Source: Tropicimonas sediminicola
GTDB lineage: Bacteria; Pseudomonadota; Alphaproteobacteria; Rhodobacterales; Rhodobacteraceae
Assembly: GCF_900188335.1 (NCBI RefSeq)
Contig: NZ_FZOY01000001.1
Coordinates: 434,001 to 498,000, forward strand
Length of the DNA stretch: 64,000 nucleotides
Direction: 5' to 3'
Below are positions 18,339 through 27,150 of the stretch, in pieces (positions within the stretch are counted from its first letter, which is position 1; each line of letters begins with the position of its first letter). The notes below the pieces were generated by a model. That model was not told the DNA's origin. It did no database searches and worked only from the letters and a program-made list of their open reading frames with translations. The translations under genes and the position numbers were made by a program.

Positions 18339-19349
18339 ATGCAGCTTCGCAGGATGGGCCCGGACGGGCCGCAGGTGTCCGCGCTCGGGGTCGGCGCCAT
18401 GTCCTTCTCGGATTTCTACGGGCCGACCGACGAGGCCGCCTCCCACGCCATTCTCGACGCCGCGATGGCGCAGGGTGTCACCCATATCGATACGGCGAAT
18501 GTCTATGGCGGCGGCGCGTCGGAAGCCGCCATCGGCAGTTTCCTGAAGGCTCGGGGCGCCGCCGCGCGCGAGTATTTCCACATCGCGACCAAGGCCGGCA
18601 TCCTGCGCAGCGGCCCGCTCGGCGCCGGTGCGAACCGCTTCGACAATTCGGCCGGCTACCTCGCCGCGGAGCTGGACGCCAGCCTGGCCCGGCTCGGCAC
18701 CGATCACGTCGATCTGTTCTACGTCCACCGTCGGGACCCCGAGACTCCGATCGAGGAGGTGACCGAGACGCTCGCCGGGCTGGTCAAGGCCGGCAAGACC
18801 CGCGCCTTCGGCTTCTCCGAGATTGCCCCCAGCTCGCTCCGGCGGGCGGCAGCGGTGCATCCGGTGGCCGCGGTGCAATCGGAATACTCGCTCTCCACGC
18901 GGGCGCCGGACCTTGGTCTCGTCCAGGCCTGCGCCGAGCTGGGCACCGCGCTGGTGGCCTTCTGCCCGGTCGGTCGCGGCCTGCTGACCGATACCCCGCC
19001 CACCGCGGAGCGCGTGTCGGCATTGCCGTTCCTCTCTGGAAACCCGCGGTTCATGGCGCCCAACCTGGCCGCGAACCTGACAGCGACCGAGCCCTTCCGT
19101 GCGCTTGCAGCAGAGATGGGCCAGCCAGCGGCATCGGTCGCCATCGCCTGGGTGCTGTCCCGCGGAGAGCATGTGATCGCCATCCCCGGCACGCGCTCGG
19201 TGGCGCATTTCGAGGAATTGCTGCGCGGCGCCCGCCTGACGCTCTCGCCCGAGGACCTCGCCCGGATCGAGGCGGTGCTGCCGGTCGGCTGGTGCCACGG
19301 CGATCGCTACAACGCCGCCCAGTGGCAGGGCCCGGAACGCTACTGCTAG
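18339..19349 (+). CDS. Aldo/keto reductase
   Basis: A 336-residue AKR of the larger, Tas/YajO-like kind. The catalytic tetrad is seen as Asp/Tyr in HIDTANVYGGGASEAAIG (about 50-67), Lys in HIATKAGIL and His in LFYVHRRDP; the C-terminal AIPGTRSVAHFEELLRGA binds NADP. Physiological substrate unknown. ACAGGAGA precedes ATG 18339, 35 bases after cmk, so it may be read with cmk. Insertion between cmk and rpsA is not the usual order. Confidence 0.87.
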   Translation: MQLRRMGPDGPQVSALGVGAMSFSDFYGPTDEAASHAILDAAMAQGVTHIDTANVYGGGASEAAIGSFLKARGAAAREYFHIATKAGILRSGPLGAGANRFDNSAGYLAAELDASLARLGTDHVDLFYVHRRDPETPIEEVTETLAGLVKAGKTRAFGFSEIAPSSLRRAAAVHPVAAVQSEYSLSTRAPDLGLVQACAELGTALVAFCPVGRGLLTDTPPTAERVSALPFLSGNPRFMAPNLAANLTATEPFRALAAEMGQPAASVAIAWVLSRGEHVIAIPGTRSVAHFEELLRGARLTLSPEDLARIEAVLPVGWCHGDRYNAAQWQGPERYC

Positions 19350-19415
19350 GTTCCGGTCGGCTTACCCATGGTAACACGCCCGCCGGTGGCATCGTCCGAG
19401 ATATGCGCGACGCTC

Positions 19416-19444
19416 TTGTTTCGCGGGCCGGATGCGCGTATAGA
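19416..19444 (+). promoter_or_regulatory. Predicted rpsA promoter
   Basis: TTGTTT (19416-19421), a 17-base spacer and TATAGA (19439-19444). Initiation would leave a leader of about 165 bases before rpsA. A small inverted repeat TTACC-CAT-GGTAA lies upstream (19362-19374). No other gene is seen in the 269-base gap. Confidence 0.5.
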
Positions 19445-19618
19445 GCCCGCTGTCACACAAAAGGCGGTCAACGTCGGGATACGGGCAGGGTCGGGGATAC
19501 CTCCGGCCCTGATTGTCTTTCCCGGCCCTTTCAGGAGGGGCGCCTTTCCGACCAATCCAAAGACCGGCGGAGACAACCGCTCGGCCAGTAAAAGCGAAAC
19601 GTAAGGAAAACCGACTGA

Positions 19619-21298
19619 ATGTCCGCTAATGCATCCATGGAGGAATTCGAAGCCCTCCTTCAAGAAAGCTTCGAGATCGACACGCCGTCCGAGGGCAGCG
19701 TTGTCAAGGGCCGCGTGATCGCGGTCGAGGCCGGTCAGGCCATCATCGACGTCGGCTACAAGATGGAAGGCCGCGTCGATCTCAAGGAATTCGCCAACCC
19801 CGGCGAGGCCCCGGAAATCGCCGTCGGCGACGAGGTCGAGGTGTTCCTCGATCGCGTGGAGAACGCCCGTGGCGAAGCCGTCATCTCCCGTGACAAGGCA
19901 CGCCGCGAGGAAGCCTGGGACCGCCTGGAGAAGGCCTATGCCGACGAAGCCCGCGTCGAAGGCGCGATCTTCGGCCGCGTCAAGGGTGGCTTCACCGTCG
20001 ATCTCGGCGGCGCCGTGGCCTTCCTGCCCGGCTCTCAGGTCGATGTGCGCCCCGTGCGCGACGCCGGCCCGCTGATGGGCCTCAAGCAGCCGTTTCAGAT
20101 CCTCAAGATGGACCGTCGCCGTGGCAACATCGTTGTCTCGCGCCGCGCGATCCTCGAGGAATCCCGCGCCGAGCAGCGCGCCGAGGTCATCGGCAAGCTG
20201 ACCGAAGGCGATGCGGTCGACGGCGTGGTCAAGAACATCACCGAATACGGTGCGTTCGTCGACCTCGGCGGCGTTGACGGCCTGCTGCACGTCACCGACA
20301 TGGCCTGGCGCCGTGTGAACCACCCCTCCGAGATCCTGTCGATCGGCGAGACCATCAAGGTCCAGGTCATCAAGATCAACAAGGAAACCCACCGCATCAG
20401 CCTCGGCATGAAGCAGCTGCAGGCCGACCCGTGGGATTCCGTCGAAGCCAAGTTCCCGCTCGAGTCGGTGCACACCGGCCGCGTCACGAACATCACCGAC
20501 TACGGTGCGTTCGTCGAGCTGGAGCCGGGCGTCGAGGGCCTGGTGCACGTCTCCGAGATGTCCTGGACCAAGAAGAACGTCCACCCTGGCAAGATCGTCT
20601 CCACCTCCCAGGAAGTGGAAGTCATGGTGCTCGAGATCGACACCGCGAAGCGTCGCGTATCGCTCGGCCTCAAGCAGACGATGCGCAACCCGTGGGATGT
20701 TTTCGCCGAGACCCACCCGGAAGGGACCGTGGTCGAGGGCGAGGTCAAGAACATCACCGAATTCGGTCTGTTCATCGGCCTTCCGGGCGACATCGACGGC
20801 ATGGTGCACCTCTCCGACCTCAGCTGGGATCAGCGCGGCGAAGAGGCCATCCAGCAGTACCGCAAGGGTGACGTGGTTCAGGCCGTGGTCACCGAGGTCG
20901 ACGTCGAGAAGGAGCGCATCTCGCTCTCCATCAAGGCCCTGGGCGGCGACAAGTTCGCGGAAGCCGTTGGCGGCGTGAAGCGCGGCTCGGTCATCACCGT
21001 GACCGTCACCGCGATCGAGGACGGCGGCATCGAGGTGGAATACGAGGGCATGAAGTCCTTCATCCGCCGCTCCGACCTCAGCCGCGACCGTGGCGAGCAG
21101 CGCCCCGAGCGCTTCCAGGTCGGTGATCACGTCGACGTGCGCGTCACCAACATCGACAGCAAGACCCGTCGTCTGGGCCTGTCGATCAAGGCACGCGAGA
21201 TCGCCGAAGAGCGCGAAGCGGTCGAGCAGTTCGGCTCCTCCGATTCGGGTGCATCGCTGGGCGACATCCTCGGCGCCGCGCTGAAGGGCGACGACTGA
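19619..21298 (+). CDS. rpsA: 30S ribosomal protein S1
   Basis: A 559-residue, six-S1-domain protein that brings mRNA to the 30S subunit. Successive OB-fold repeats are obvious: EGSVVKGRVIAVEAGQAIID, EGAIFGRVKGGFTVDLGGAV, VDGVVKNITEYGAFVDLGGV, HTGRVTNITDYGAFVELEPG, VEGEVKNITEFGLFIGLPGD and a last, weaker one after residue 445. The C-terminus SGASLGDILGAALKGDD is typical of alphaproteobacteria. AAGGAAAA precedes the ATG. A strong intrinsic terminator follows. Confidence 0.98.
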   Translation: MSANASMEEFEALLQESFEIDTPSEGSVVKGRVIAVEAGQAIIDVGYKMEGRVDLKEFANPGEAPEIAVGDEVEVFLDRVENARGEAVISRDKARREEAWDRLEKAYADEARVEGAIFGRVKGGFTVDLGGAVAFLPGSQVDVRPVRDAGPLMGLKQPFQILKMDRRRGNIVVSRRAILEESRAEQRAEVIGKLTEGDAVDGVVKNITEYGAFVDLGGVDGLLHVTDMAWRRVNHPSEILSIGETIKVQVIKINKETHRISLGMKQLQADPWDSVEAKFPLESVHTGRVTNITDYGAFVELEPGVEGLVHVSEMSWTKKNVHPGKIVSTSQEVEVMVLEIDTAKRRVSLGLKQTMRNPWDVFAETHPEGTVVEGEVKNITEFGLFIGLPGDIDGMVHLSDLSWDQRGEEAIQQYRKGDVVQAVVTEVDVEKERISLSIKALGGDKFAEAVGGVKRGSVITVTVTAIEDGGIEVEYEGMKSFIRRSDLSRDRGEQRPERFQVGDHVDVRVTNIDSKTRRLGLSIKAREIAEEREAVEQFGSSDSGASLGDILGAALKGDD

Positions 21299-21330
21299 CG
21301 TCCTGCGCGAGACCTTCGCAGAAACCACAG

Positions 21331-21368
21331 AGCCCCCCGCGCCCGGCGCGGGGGGCTTTCCTTTTCCG
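21331..21368 (+). terminator. Intrinsic terminator of rpsA
   Basis: A perfect 12-bp stem, AGCCCCCCGCGC (21331-21342) with GCGCGGGGGGCT (21346-21357), a 3-base loop and a TTTCCTTTTCC tail. It ends transcription 33 bases after the rpsA stop, separating it from ihfB. Confidence 0.92.
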
Positions 21369-21462
21369 GGGCCGGGCGGCCAGGCGCGAGGGCGCGAGAA
21401 CAGTGTTCAACCTTGCGAATCGAGCCTCCTGCGGATGATCGGTGGCGCGCCCGGAAACGCGC

Positions 21463-21582
21463 GAAGTGCCAGAGCGCCGTTCGGTCACGAGATTTCTCGC
21501 CTGATTTCCAAGCTTTAGTCGGCAGATTCTGGCACTTCACCCTGCCTTTTCCGTTCCGCGCTCCGGAAAATGCCCGTATAGT
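21463..21582 (+). promoter_or_regulatory. ihfB upstream region: long-spaced inverted repeat and -10 element
   Basis: GAAGTGCCAGA (21463-21473) and its exact reverse complement TCTGGCACTTC (21528-21538) are separated by 54 bases. A TATAGT -10 candidate follows at 21577-21582, about 60 bases before ihfB; no convincing -35 is seen. The arms could be paired binding sites for a looping regulator, or the stem of a small transcript. Confidence 0.4.
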
Positions 21583-21640
21583 CCGAGGAGCGGGACGGCT
21601 GGCGGGGCCGCCGCTTGTTCGTCGAGAGAGGGGGAGGAAC

Positions 21641-21928
21641 ATGATCCGATCGGAACTCATACAGATCCTCGCAGAGGAGAACCCCCACCTCTATCAACGG
21701 GATGTCGAGCGGATCGTGAACACGGTCTTCGAGGAGATCATCGGCGCGATGGCCCGGGGCGACCGGGTCGAGCTGCGCGGTTTCGGCGCCTTTTCCGTGA
21801 AGAAAAGGGATGCGAGGACGGGACGAAACCCGCGCACCGGCGAAGCGGTCGATGTGGACGAGAAGCACGTCCCCTTCTTCAAGACCGGGAAGCTGCTGCG
21901 CGACCGGTTGAATGGACTGGAGACCTGA
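21641..21928 (+). CDS. ihfB: Integration host factor subunit beta
   Basis: A 95-residue HU/IHF-family DNA-bending protein. The N-terminus [19 protein letters not shown], the [20 protein letters not shown] beta-arm with the intercalating Pro, and the [14 protein letters not shown]-terminus identify IHF-beta. ATG 21641 follows GGGGAGGA; longer readings are spurious. With the IHF-alpha subunit (not in this window) it bends DNA at promoters and recombination sites. It lies 15 bases before lapA. Confidence 0.95.
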   Translation: MIRSELIQILAEENPHLYQRDVERIVNTVFEEIIGAMARGDRVELRGFGAFSVKKRDARTGRNPRTGEAVDVDEKHVPFFKTGKLLRDRLNGLET

Positions 21929-21943
21929 GAGGTTCGACCCGCG

Positions 21944-22309
21944 ATGCGTTATATCCGTTACCTGTTCGTTGCCCTGATTCTCGTCGCGCTCGTGATCGGC
22001 GCGATGGCCAATCGCCAGCTTGTCACGCTGACCGTGCTGCCGACCGGCCTTGCCGATCTGGCCGCCTGGAACTACTCGATCGATCTGCCGCTCTTCGTGG
22101 TGGTACTCGGCGGCGTGGCCGTGGGGCTGCTGCTCGGCTACGTGCTGGAGTGGATCCGCGAGAGCAAGCACCGGGCCGAGGTCGCCAAGCGTCAGAAGCA
22201 GGTCAAGTCGCTCAACCGGGAGGTTTCGCGCCTGAAGGTCGAGACCAACCAGGGCAAGGACGAGGTCCTCGCCATCCTGGACGACGCCGCAACCCGCAAG
22301 GCCAGCTGA
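21944..22309 (+). CDS. lapA: LapA-family (DUF1049) inner-membrane protein
   Basis: A 121-residue protein with two membrane helices (about residues 5-23 and 46-66) and a cytoplasmic coiled-coil tail ([16 protein letters not shown]). This is the lipopolysaccharide-assembly LapA/DUF1049 pattern: [20 protein letters not shown] followed by [11 protein letters not shown]. In E. coli LapA works with LapB to tune LPS synthesis; no lapB is present here, so the role is inferred from the family only. Between ihfB and trpF, with a 7-base gap to trpF. Confidence 0.8.
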   Translation: MRYIRYLFVALILVALVIGAMANRQLVTLTVLPTGLADLAAWNYSIDLPLFVVVLGGVAVGLLLGYVLEWIRESKHRAEVAKRQKQVKSLNREVSRLKVETNQGKDEVLAILDDAATRKAS

Positions 22310-22316
22310 TCGCGCC

Positions 22317-22961
22317 ATGCCGTCCGACATCAGGGTCAAGATCTGCGGCCTGACACGGCCGCAGGACGTGCATGCCGTCGCCAAGGCCGGGGCGGCCTAT
22401 GCCGGCTTCGTCTTCTTTGCGAAATCCCCCCGCCATCTGGACATCGAGACGGCCCGCGCCTTGGCGCTCGAGGCGCCGGTGGGGCTGGCCAAGGTCGCGT
22501 TGACCGTCAATGCCAGCGACGCGGAACTGGACGCGATCGTCGAGACGGTGCCGCTCGACATGCTGCAGCTTCACGGAGCGGAAAGCCCCGAGCGGGTGGC
22601 CGACCTGCGCGCCCGCTACGGCTTGCCGGTGATGAAGGCGATCGGCGTCGCAACCGAGGCGGACCTGCCGGCGCTGGTGGAATACGGCCGGGTGGCCGAT
22701 CAGCTTCTGGTCGATGCCAAGCCGCCCAAGGGCGCGGAATTGCCCGGCGGCAACGGGCTGGCCTTCGACTGGCGCCTGATCGCCGGCCGCCGCTGGCCGG
22801 TGCCCTGGATGCTCGCCGGCGGGCTGACGCCGGAGACCGTGGCCGAGGCGATCCGCCTGACCGGTGCGCGGCAGGTCGATGTGTCCTCCGGCGTCGAAAG
22901 CGCACCCGGGATCAAGGACGCGGCCAGGATCGGGGCCTTCATCGACGCGGCGCAGGCATGA
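22317..22961 (+). CDS. trpF: Phosphoribosylanthranilate isomerase TrpF
   Basis: A 214-residue (beta/alpha)8 enzyme for the third committed step of tryptophan synthesis. The catalytic Cys is in [12 protein letters not shown] (about residue 10), the general-acid Asp in LLVDAKPP (about 130), and the phosphate loop in [11 protein letters not shown] and [15 protein letters not shown]. It overlaps the next gene by 4 bases and is followed, after one intervening gene, by trpB. Confidence 0.96.
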   Translation: MPSDIRVKICGLTRPQDVHAVAKAGAAYAGFVFFAKSPRHLDIETARALALEAPVGLAKVALTVNASDAELDAIVETVPLDMLQLHGAESPERVADLRARYGLPVMKAIGVATEADLPALVEYGRVADQLLVDAKPPKGAELPGGNGLAFDWRLIAGRRWPVPWMLAGGLTPETVAEAIRLTGARQVDVSSGVESAPGIKDAARIGAFIDAAQA

Positions 22962-23407
22962 GCCTCGTGTGGCGCGAGGCGCGGCGCGAGGACGTGCCGG
23001 CGATCGTCGCCATGCTGGCGGATGACGCGCTTGGACAGGGGCGGGAGAGCGGCGATCTGGCGCCCTATGTCGCGGCGTTCGAGGCGATGCAGGCCGAGGG
23101 CGGCAACCGGCTCATCGTCGGCGAACGCGCGGGGGAAGTGGTTGCCACCTACCAGCTGACCTTCATCACCGGCCTGTCTCTCAAGGCGACGCGGCGCGCC
23201 CAGATCGAGAGCGTCCGGGTGGCGTCGCAGGCACGGGGCCAGGGGATCGGCGCGGAGATGTTCGCCGATGCGGAGCGCCGGGCGCGGGACGCAAGATGCG
23301 GATTGATGCAGCTCACCACGAACAGTGCCCGAACGCGGGCGCATGCGTTCTACGAGGGGCTCGGCTACGTCGCTTCGCATGTCGGTTTCAAGAAGAGCCT
23401 GGACTGA
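22958..23407 (+). CDS. GNAT-family N-acetyltransferase
   Basis: A 149-residue acetyltransferase. The acetyl-CoA-binding motif A is [19 protein letters not shown] (Q/R-x-x-G-x-G/A form, about residues 86-104), with an N-terminal [20 protein letters not shown] and a C-terminal [12 protein letters not shown] typical of motif B. The substrate is unknown. It overlaps trpF by ATGA, so the two are translationally coupled; the trpF-GNAT-trpB order suggests recruitment into the tryptophan operon rather than a pathway role. Confidence 0.85.
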   Translation: MSLVWREARREDVPAIVAMLADDALGQGRESGDLAPYVAAFEAMQAEGGNRLIVGERAGEVVATYQLTFITGLSLKATRRAQIESVRVASQARGQGIGAEMFADAERRARDARCGLMQLTTNSARTRAHAFYEGLGYVASHVGFKKSLD

Positions 23408-23433
23408 GGCGAAACGGAATGTGTCGGGGCCGG

Positions 23434-23489
23434 CGATTTTTCGTACGAAAAATCGTGCCTCCGGCGGGGATATTTTCGGACAGAAGAAG
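23434..23489. repeat. Dispersed intergenic repeat, copy 2 (minus orientation) with 22-bp perfect palindrome
   Basis: A perfect 22-bp palindrome (23434-23455, half-site CGATTTTTCGT and its exact reverse complement) abuts the repeat core, here read on the minus strand as CTGTCCGAAAATATCCCCGC. It sits between the GNAT gene and trpB. No other gene is seen in this 165-base gap. Confidence 0.6.
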
Positions 23490-23572
23490 CGGGGGTGGTT
23501 TTCGCCGCTTCGGTGCCGGTATAGGATCGCCGGGCTGTCCGGCTGGGCGGCGCGCAAGCAATGAGGATGGCG

Positions 23573-24805
23573 ATGCCCGAGGATCTGATCAATTCGTTCA
23601 TGAACGTGCCTGACGAGAAGGGGCGCTTCGGCATGTTTGGCGGCCGTTTCGTGTCGGAGACGCTGATGCCGCTGATCCTCGACCTGGAAGCGCAGTACGA
23701 GCACGCCAAGACCGACGAGAGCTTCTGGGCGGAGATGGACGACCTGTGGAAGCACTACGTCGGCCGGCCGTCGCCGCTCTACTTTGCCGATCGCCTGACC
23801 GAGCATCTGGGCGGCGCAAAGATCTACATGAAGCGGGACGAGCTCAACCACACCGGGGCGCACAAGATCAACAACGTGCTCGGCCAGCTGCTGCTGGCGC
23901 GGCGCATGGGCAAGACGCGGATCATCGCCGAGACCGGGGCCGGCCAGCACGGCGTGGCCACCGCCACCGTCTGCGCCAAGTTCGGCCTGAAATGTGTGGT
24001 CTACATGGGCGCGACCGACGTGAAGCGGCAGGCGCCGAACGTCTTCCGCATGCGGCTGCTGGGCGCCGAGGTCGTTCCGGTGACGAGCGGCCGGGGCACG
24101 CTGAAGGACGCGATGAACGACGCGCTGCGTGATTGGGTGACCAATGTGCGCGACACCTTCTACTGCATCGGCACCGTGGCCGGGCCGCACCCCTATCCGG
24201 CGATGGTGCGCGACTTCCAGTCGATCATCGGCAAGGAAGCCAAGGCGCAGATGCTGGAGCGCGAAGGGCGCCTGCCCGACACGATCATCGCCTGCATCGG
24301 CGGCGGCTCCAACGCGATGGGGCTGTTCCACCCGTTCCTCGACGACAAGGACGTGAAGATCATCGGCGTCGAGGCGGGCGGCAAGGGCGTGAACGAGAAG
24401 ATGGAGCATTGCGCCTCGCTCACCGGCGGGCGGCCCGGCGTGCTGCATGGCAACCGGACCTACCTGCTGCAGGACGAGGACGGGCAGATCCTCGAGGGTC
24501 ACTCGATCTCGGCCGGGCTCGACTATCCCGGGATCGGACCGGAGCATTCCTGGCTGCATGACACGGGCCGGGCGGAATATGTCTCGATCACCGATGACGA
24601 GGCGCTGGCCGCCTTCCAGCTCTGCTGCCAGCAGGAGGGGATCATCCCCGCGCTGGAGCCGTCCCACGCGCTGGCCCATGTAATGAAGATCGCGCCAAAG
24701 CTGCCGAAGGATCACGTAATCTGCATGAACATGTGCGGGCGGGGCGACAAGGACATCTTTACCGTCGCGCGCGCGCTCGGGTTCGACATGAGTGATTCCG
24801 ACTAG
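23573..24805 (+). CDS. trpB: Tryptophan synthase beta chain
   Basis: A 410-residue PLP enzyme that joins indole and serine to give tryptophan. The PLP lysine is in [15 protein letters not shown] (about residue 90), the phosphate site in [15 protein letters not shown], and the monovalent-cation region in the C-terminal [10 protein letters not shown]. Of the three close ATGs, 23573 was taken because AGGA lies 5 bases upstream and [11 protein letters not shown] matches relatives. TrpA, its usual partner, is not in this window. Confidence 0.97.
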   Translation: MPEDLINSFMNVPDEKGRFGMFGGRFVSETLMPLILDLEAQYEHAKTDESFWAEMDDLWKHYVGRPSPLYFADRLTEHLGGAKIYMKRDELNHTGAHKINNVLGQLLLARRMGKTRIIAETGAGQHGVATATVCAKFGLKCVVYMGATDVKRQAPNVFRMRLLGAEVVPVTSGRGTLKDAMNDALRDWVTNVRDTFYCIGTVAGPHPYPAMVRDFQSIIGKEAKAQMLEREGRLPDTIIACIGGGSNAMGLFHPFLDDKDVKIIGVEAGGKGVNEKMEHCASLTGGRPGVLHGNRTYLLQDEDGQILEGHSISAGLDYPGIGPEHSWLHDTGRAEYVSITDDEALAAFQLCCQQEGIIPALEPSHALAHVMKIAPKLPKDHVICMNMCGRGDKDIFTVARALGFDMSDSD

Positions 24806-24853
24806 GCGGCATCCCTTCCACCGGGCCTGACGCGACCGCGCCGGGCCCGGGGC

Positions 24854-25237
24854 TTACTCTTCCGTTTCCGGCACCGCGTGTTCGTAAAGGATCTCCAGCG
24901 GAACGGTTTCAAGCGCGCGACGGTGGGTGGCGGCGAGGTTCACCCTCGGGGCGCAGCCCTCGTCGTGCGCCTGCAGGAAACGCCCCGCGCAGAGGCACCA
25001 GCGATCCCCGGGCTTCAGGCCGGGGAAGCGGAACTCGGGCCGCGGTGTGGAGAGGTCATTTCCGACGTATTTCGAATAGGCCAGGAACTCAGCCGTCATG
25101 ATCGCGCAGACCGTGTGGCTGCCGCGATCCTCGGCGCAGCTGTTGCATGCCCCATCACGAAAGAAACCGGTCAGCGGATCGGTCGAGCAGGGCTGCAGGG
25201 CGCTGCCAAGGACGTTGATGGACGGATCTTTCTTCAT
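24854..25237 (-). CDS. DUF2237-family protein
   Basis: A 127-residue protein that matches the DUF2237 consensus along its length: LGSALQPCSTDPLTGFFRDG, HTVCAIMTAEFLAYSKYVGN, then DLSTPRPEFRFPGLKPGDRW and CLCAGRF. The conserved Cys and His residues hint at metal binding, but no function is established. It lies just upstream of pth on the same strand, 93 bases beyond the pth stop. Confidence 0.85.
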   Translation of the reverse strand: MKKDPSINVLGSALQPCSTDPLTGFFRDGACNSCAEDRGSHTVCAIMTAEFLAYSKYVGNDLSTPRPEFRFPGLKPGDRWCLCAGRFLQAHDEGCAPRVNLAATHRRALETVPLEILYEHAVPETEE

Positions 25238-25330
25238 GCGGGCCTCGCGACTGGCTCCCCTTGAAGGATAGACGGGTGTCGCGCCCTGTCGAGGGGATTG
25301 CGGCGAATGGTCCGCCAGCGGCGGCGTGTT

Positions 25331-26014
25331 TCAGCGAAACTTGTCCACGAGGCGTTGCAGGGGGCTGCGAGGTGCCTCTTCCTGCGTCGCTTCGGGTGCG
25401 GACGCCAGCGCGTCGGCCGCCTTGGGCTTGGTGGTGGAGGAGCGGGGCGGGTTTACGCGCAGGGCGATGGCGTTGAGGAACTTCGCTGAATCGTCGTCGG
25501 CCAGCGCGGGCGCGCCGTCTCCGATGCCGCGCAGCAGGTCGTCGAGCCAGCCCGCTTCGGCCTTGGCGAAGTCGCGCAGCACGTAGCCGGCCACCGCGTC
25601 CTTGTGGCCCGGATGGCCGATGCCGAGCCGCACACGGCGATACTCCGGCCCGATCGTGCCATGGATCGAGCGCAGCCCGTTGTGCCCGGCATGGCCGCCC
25701 CCCTGCTTGACCCGCACCTTGCCGGGGGCAAGATCGAGCTCGTCGTGAAAGACGGTCACGTCGCCCGGCTCGAGCTTGAAGAAGCGCATCGCCTCGCCGA
25801 CGGACTGGCCGGAACGGTTCATGAAGGTTTCGGGCTTGAGCAGCAGGACCCTGTCGGACCCCAGCCTGCCCTCCGACAGCTGGCCCTGGAACTTGCTGCG
25901 CCAGGGGCCGAAGCCGTGATCTTCGGCGATCCGGTCCACCGCCATGAATCCGATGTTGTGGCGGTTCTGGGCGTATTTCGCGCCCGGGTTGCCGAGTCCG
26001 ACGAAGAGTTGCAA
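25331..26014 (-). CDS. pth: Peptidyl-tRNA hydrolase Pth
   Basis: A 227-residue enzyme that frees tRNA from dropped-off peptidyl-tRNA. The catalytic His is in [11 protein letters not shown] (about residue 20), with Asn and Asp in [10 protein letters not shown] and [10 protein letters not shown]. The start codon is TTG at 26014, giving [18 protein letters not shown] lies 9 bases before it. The roughly 40-residue C-terminal extension ([18 protein letters not shown]) is low in complexity. rplY, its usual upstream neighbour in alphaproteobacteria, lies about 1.6 kb away, with the ABM and lrgAB genes inserted between. Confidence 0.95.
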   Translation of the reverse strand: MQLFVGLGNPGAKYAQNRHNIGFMAVDRIAEDHGFGPWRSKFQGQLSEGRLGSDRVLLLKPETFMNRSGQSVGEAMRFFKLEPGDVTVFHDELDLAPGKVRVKQGGGHAGHNGLRSIHGTIGPEYRRVRLGIGHPGHKDAVAGYVLRDFAKAEAGWLDDLLRGIGDGAPALADDDSAKFLNAIALRVNPPRSSTTKPKAADALASAPEATQEEAPRSPLQRLVDKFR

Positions 26015-26116
26015 GGCGAGCGTCCTGTTGCGATCCGGTTGACGTTGCCCTTGTCATGCCGTGAACTGCCGCGGATTGCCAGCCCGTGGTCCCGGCGGCG
26101 ACAGCAGGAGAGTGCC

Positions 26117-26437
26117 ATGTACCTGACGATGAACCGGTTCAAGGTGAAGCCGGGCTGCGAGGAGGAGTTCGAGCAGGTCTGGAAGGGCCGCGAGAGCCAG
26201 TTGCCGGAGGTGCCCGGGTTCGTGGCCTTCCACCTGATGAAGGGGCCGGAACGGGAGGGCTACCGGCTCTATGCCTCGCACACGATGTGGGAGAGCGAGC
26301 GGGCCTTTGCCGACTGGACGAAGTCCGAAGCCTTCCGCAAGGCCCATGCCGGGGCAGGGGGCACGCGCGACATCTACTTCGGGCCGCCGGAGCTGGAGAT
26401 CTTCGAATCCGTTCAGGCGATCGGCGAGGGGCTCTAG
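26117..26437 (+). CDS. Antibiotic-biosynthesis-monooxygenase (ABM) domain protein
   Basis: A 106-residue dimeric ferredoxin-like ABM-fold protein: MYLTMNRFKVKPGCEEEFEQ, then VPGFVAFHLMKGPEREGYR and YASHTMWESERAFADWTKSE. IsdG/HmoB-type haem-degrading enzymes and many small quinol monooxygenases share this fold, and the segment NRFKV...FEQVW is close to the IsdG-like group; the haem assignment is a guess. Its TAG stop shares the palindrome CTAG (26434-26437) with the lrgB stop on the other strand. Confidence 0.8.
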   Translation: MYLTMNRFKVKPGCEEEFEQVWKGRESQLPEVPGFVAFHLMKGPEREGYRLYASHTMWESERAFADWTKSEAFRKAHAGAGGTRDIYFGPPELEIFESVQAIGEGL

Positions 26438-27150
26438 GAAAAGAGCCCCCAGAGGATCGGCAGCAGCAGCGCGGTGGCCAGGGCGTTGAGCCCCATCGCG
26501 AGGCCGGAGAAGGCGCCGGCCGTCTCGTTGACCTGCAGCGCCCGGGCGGTGCCGATGCCATGGCTCGCCGTGCCCATCGCCAGCCCGCGAGCACCCCAGT
26601 TGCGCACCCGCAGGAGCGTCAGCAACAACGGGCCAAACATGGCACCGAAGATGCCGGTGACGATCACAAGCACGGCGGTCAGGGAGGGCAGGCCGCCGAG
26701 TTCCTCGGCGATGGCCATGGCGACCGGCGCGGTGACGGATTTCGGGGCGAGCGAGGCCAGAACCTCCGGCGTGCCGCCGAGCGCCCAGGCGATCCCGATG
26801 GCCGAGGCGATGGCGGTCAGCGAGCCGCAGAGCAGGCTTGCCGTGATCGCCAGCGCAGAGGCCCGGACCCGGTGCCACTGCCGGTAGAGCGGGACGGCGA
26901 GCGAGACCGTCGCCGGGCCAAGCAGGAAGTGCACGAACTGCGCGCCCTCGAAATAGGTCGCGTAGTCGGTCCCGGTGGCCTTGAGAACGACGACCACGAG
27001 GATCACCGCGCCGAGCACCGGGTTGAGCAGCGGATTGCGCCCCCCCTTGTGGAAGAGCCATGACGCGGCCTGGAAGGCGACCAGGGTGAGCGTCAGGTGA
27101 AAGAGGGGAGAGGCGCTGAGATAGACCCAGGTTTCCTGAAGGTTAGTCAT
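26434..27150 (-). CDS. lrgB: LrgB/CidB-family membrane protein
   Basis: A 238-residue protein with about seven membrane helices and the LrgB signature KSVTAPVAMAIAEELGGLPS (about residue 140). The partner of the LrgA/CidA holin-like protein; the pair has been linked to murein hydrolase export control and, in some bacteria, to glycolate or pyruvate movement. It starts inside lrgA's end (8-base overlap), a tight two-gene operon. Confidence 0.88.
   Translation of the reverse strand: MTNLQETWVYLSASPLFHLTLTLVAFQAASWLFHKGGRNPLLNPVLGAVILVVVVLKATGTDYATYFEGAQFVHFLLGPATVSLAVPLYRQWHRVRASALAITASLLCGSLTAIASAIGIAWALGGTPEVLASLAPKSVTAPVAMAIAEELGGLPSLTAVLVIVTGIFGAMFGPLLLTLLRVRNWGARGLAMGTASHGIGTARALQVNETAGAFSGLAMGLNALATALLLPILWGLFS

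Noticed and set aside
22700-24715. A 671-codon minus-strand open reading frame over trpF to trpB
   Set aside because: Compositional shadow of the real genes on the plus strand, with no domain signature.
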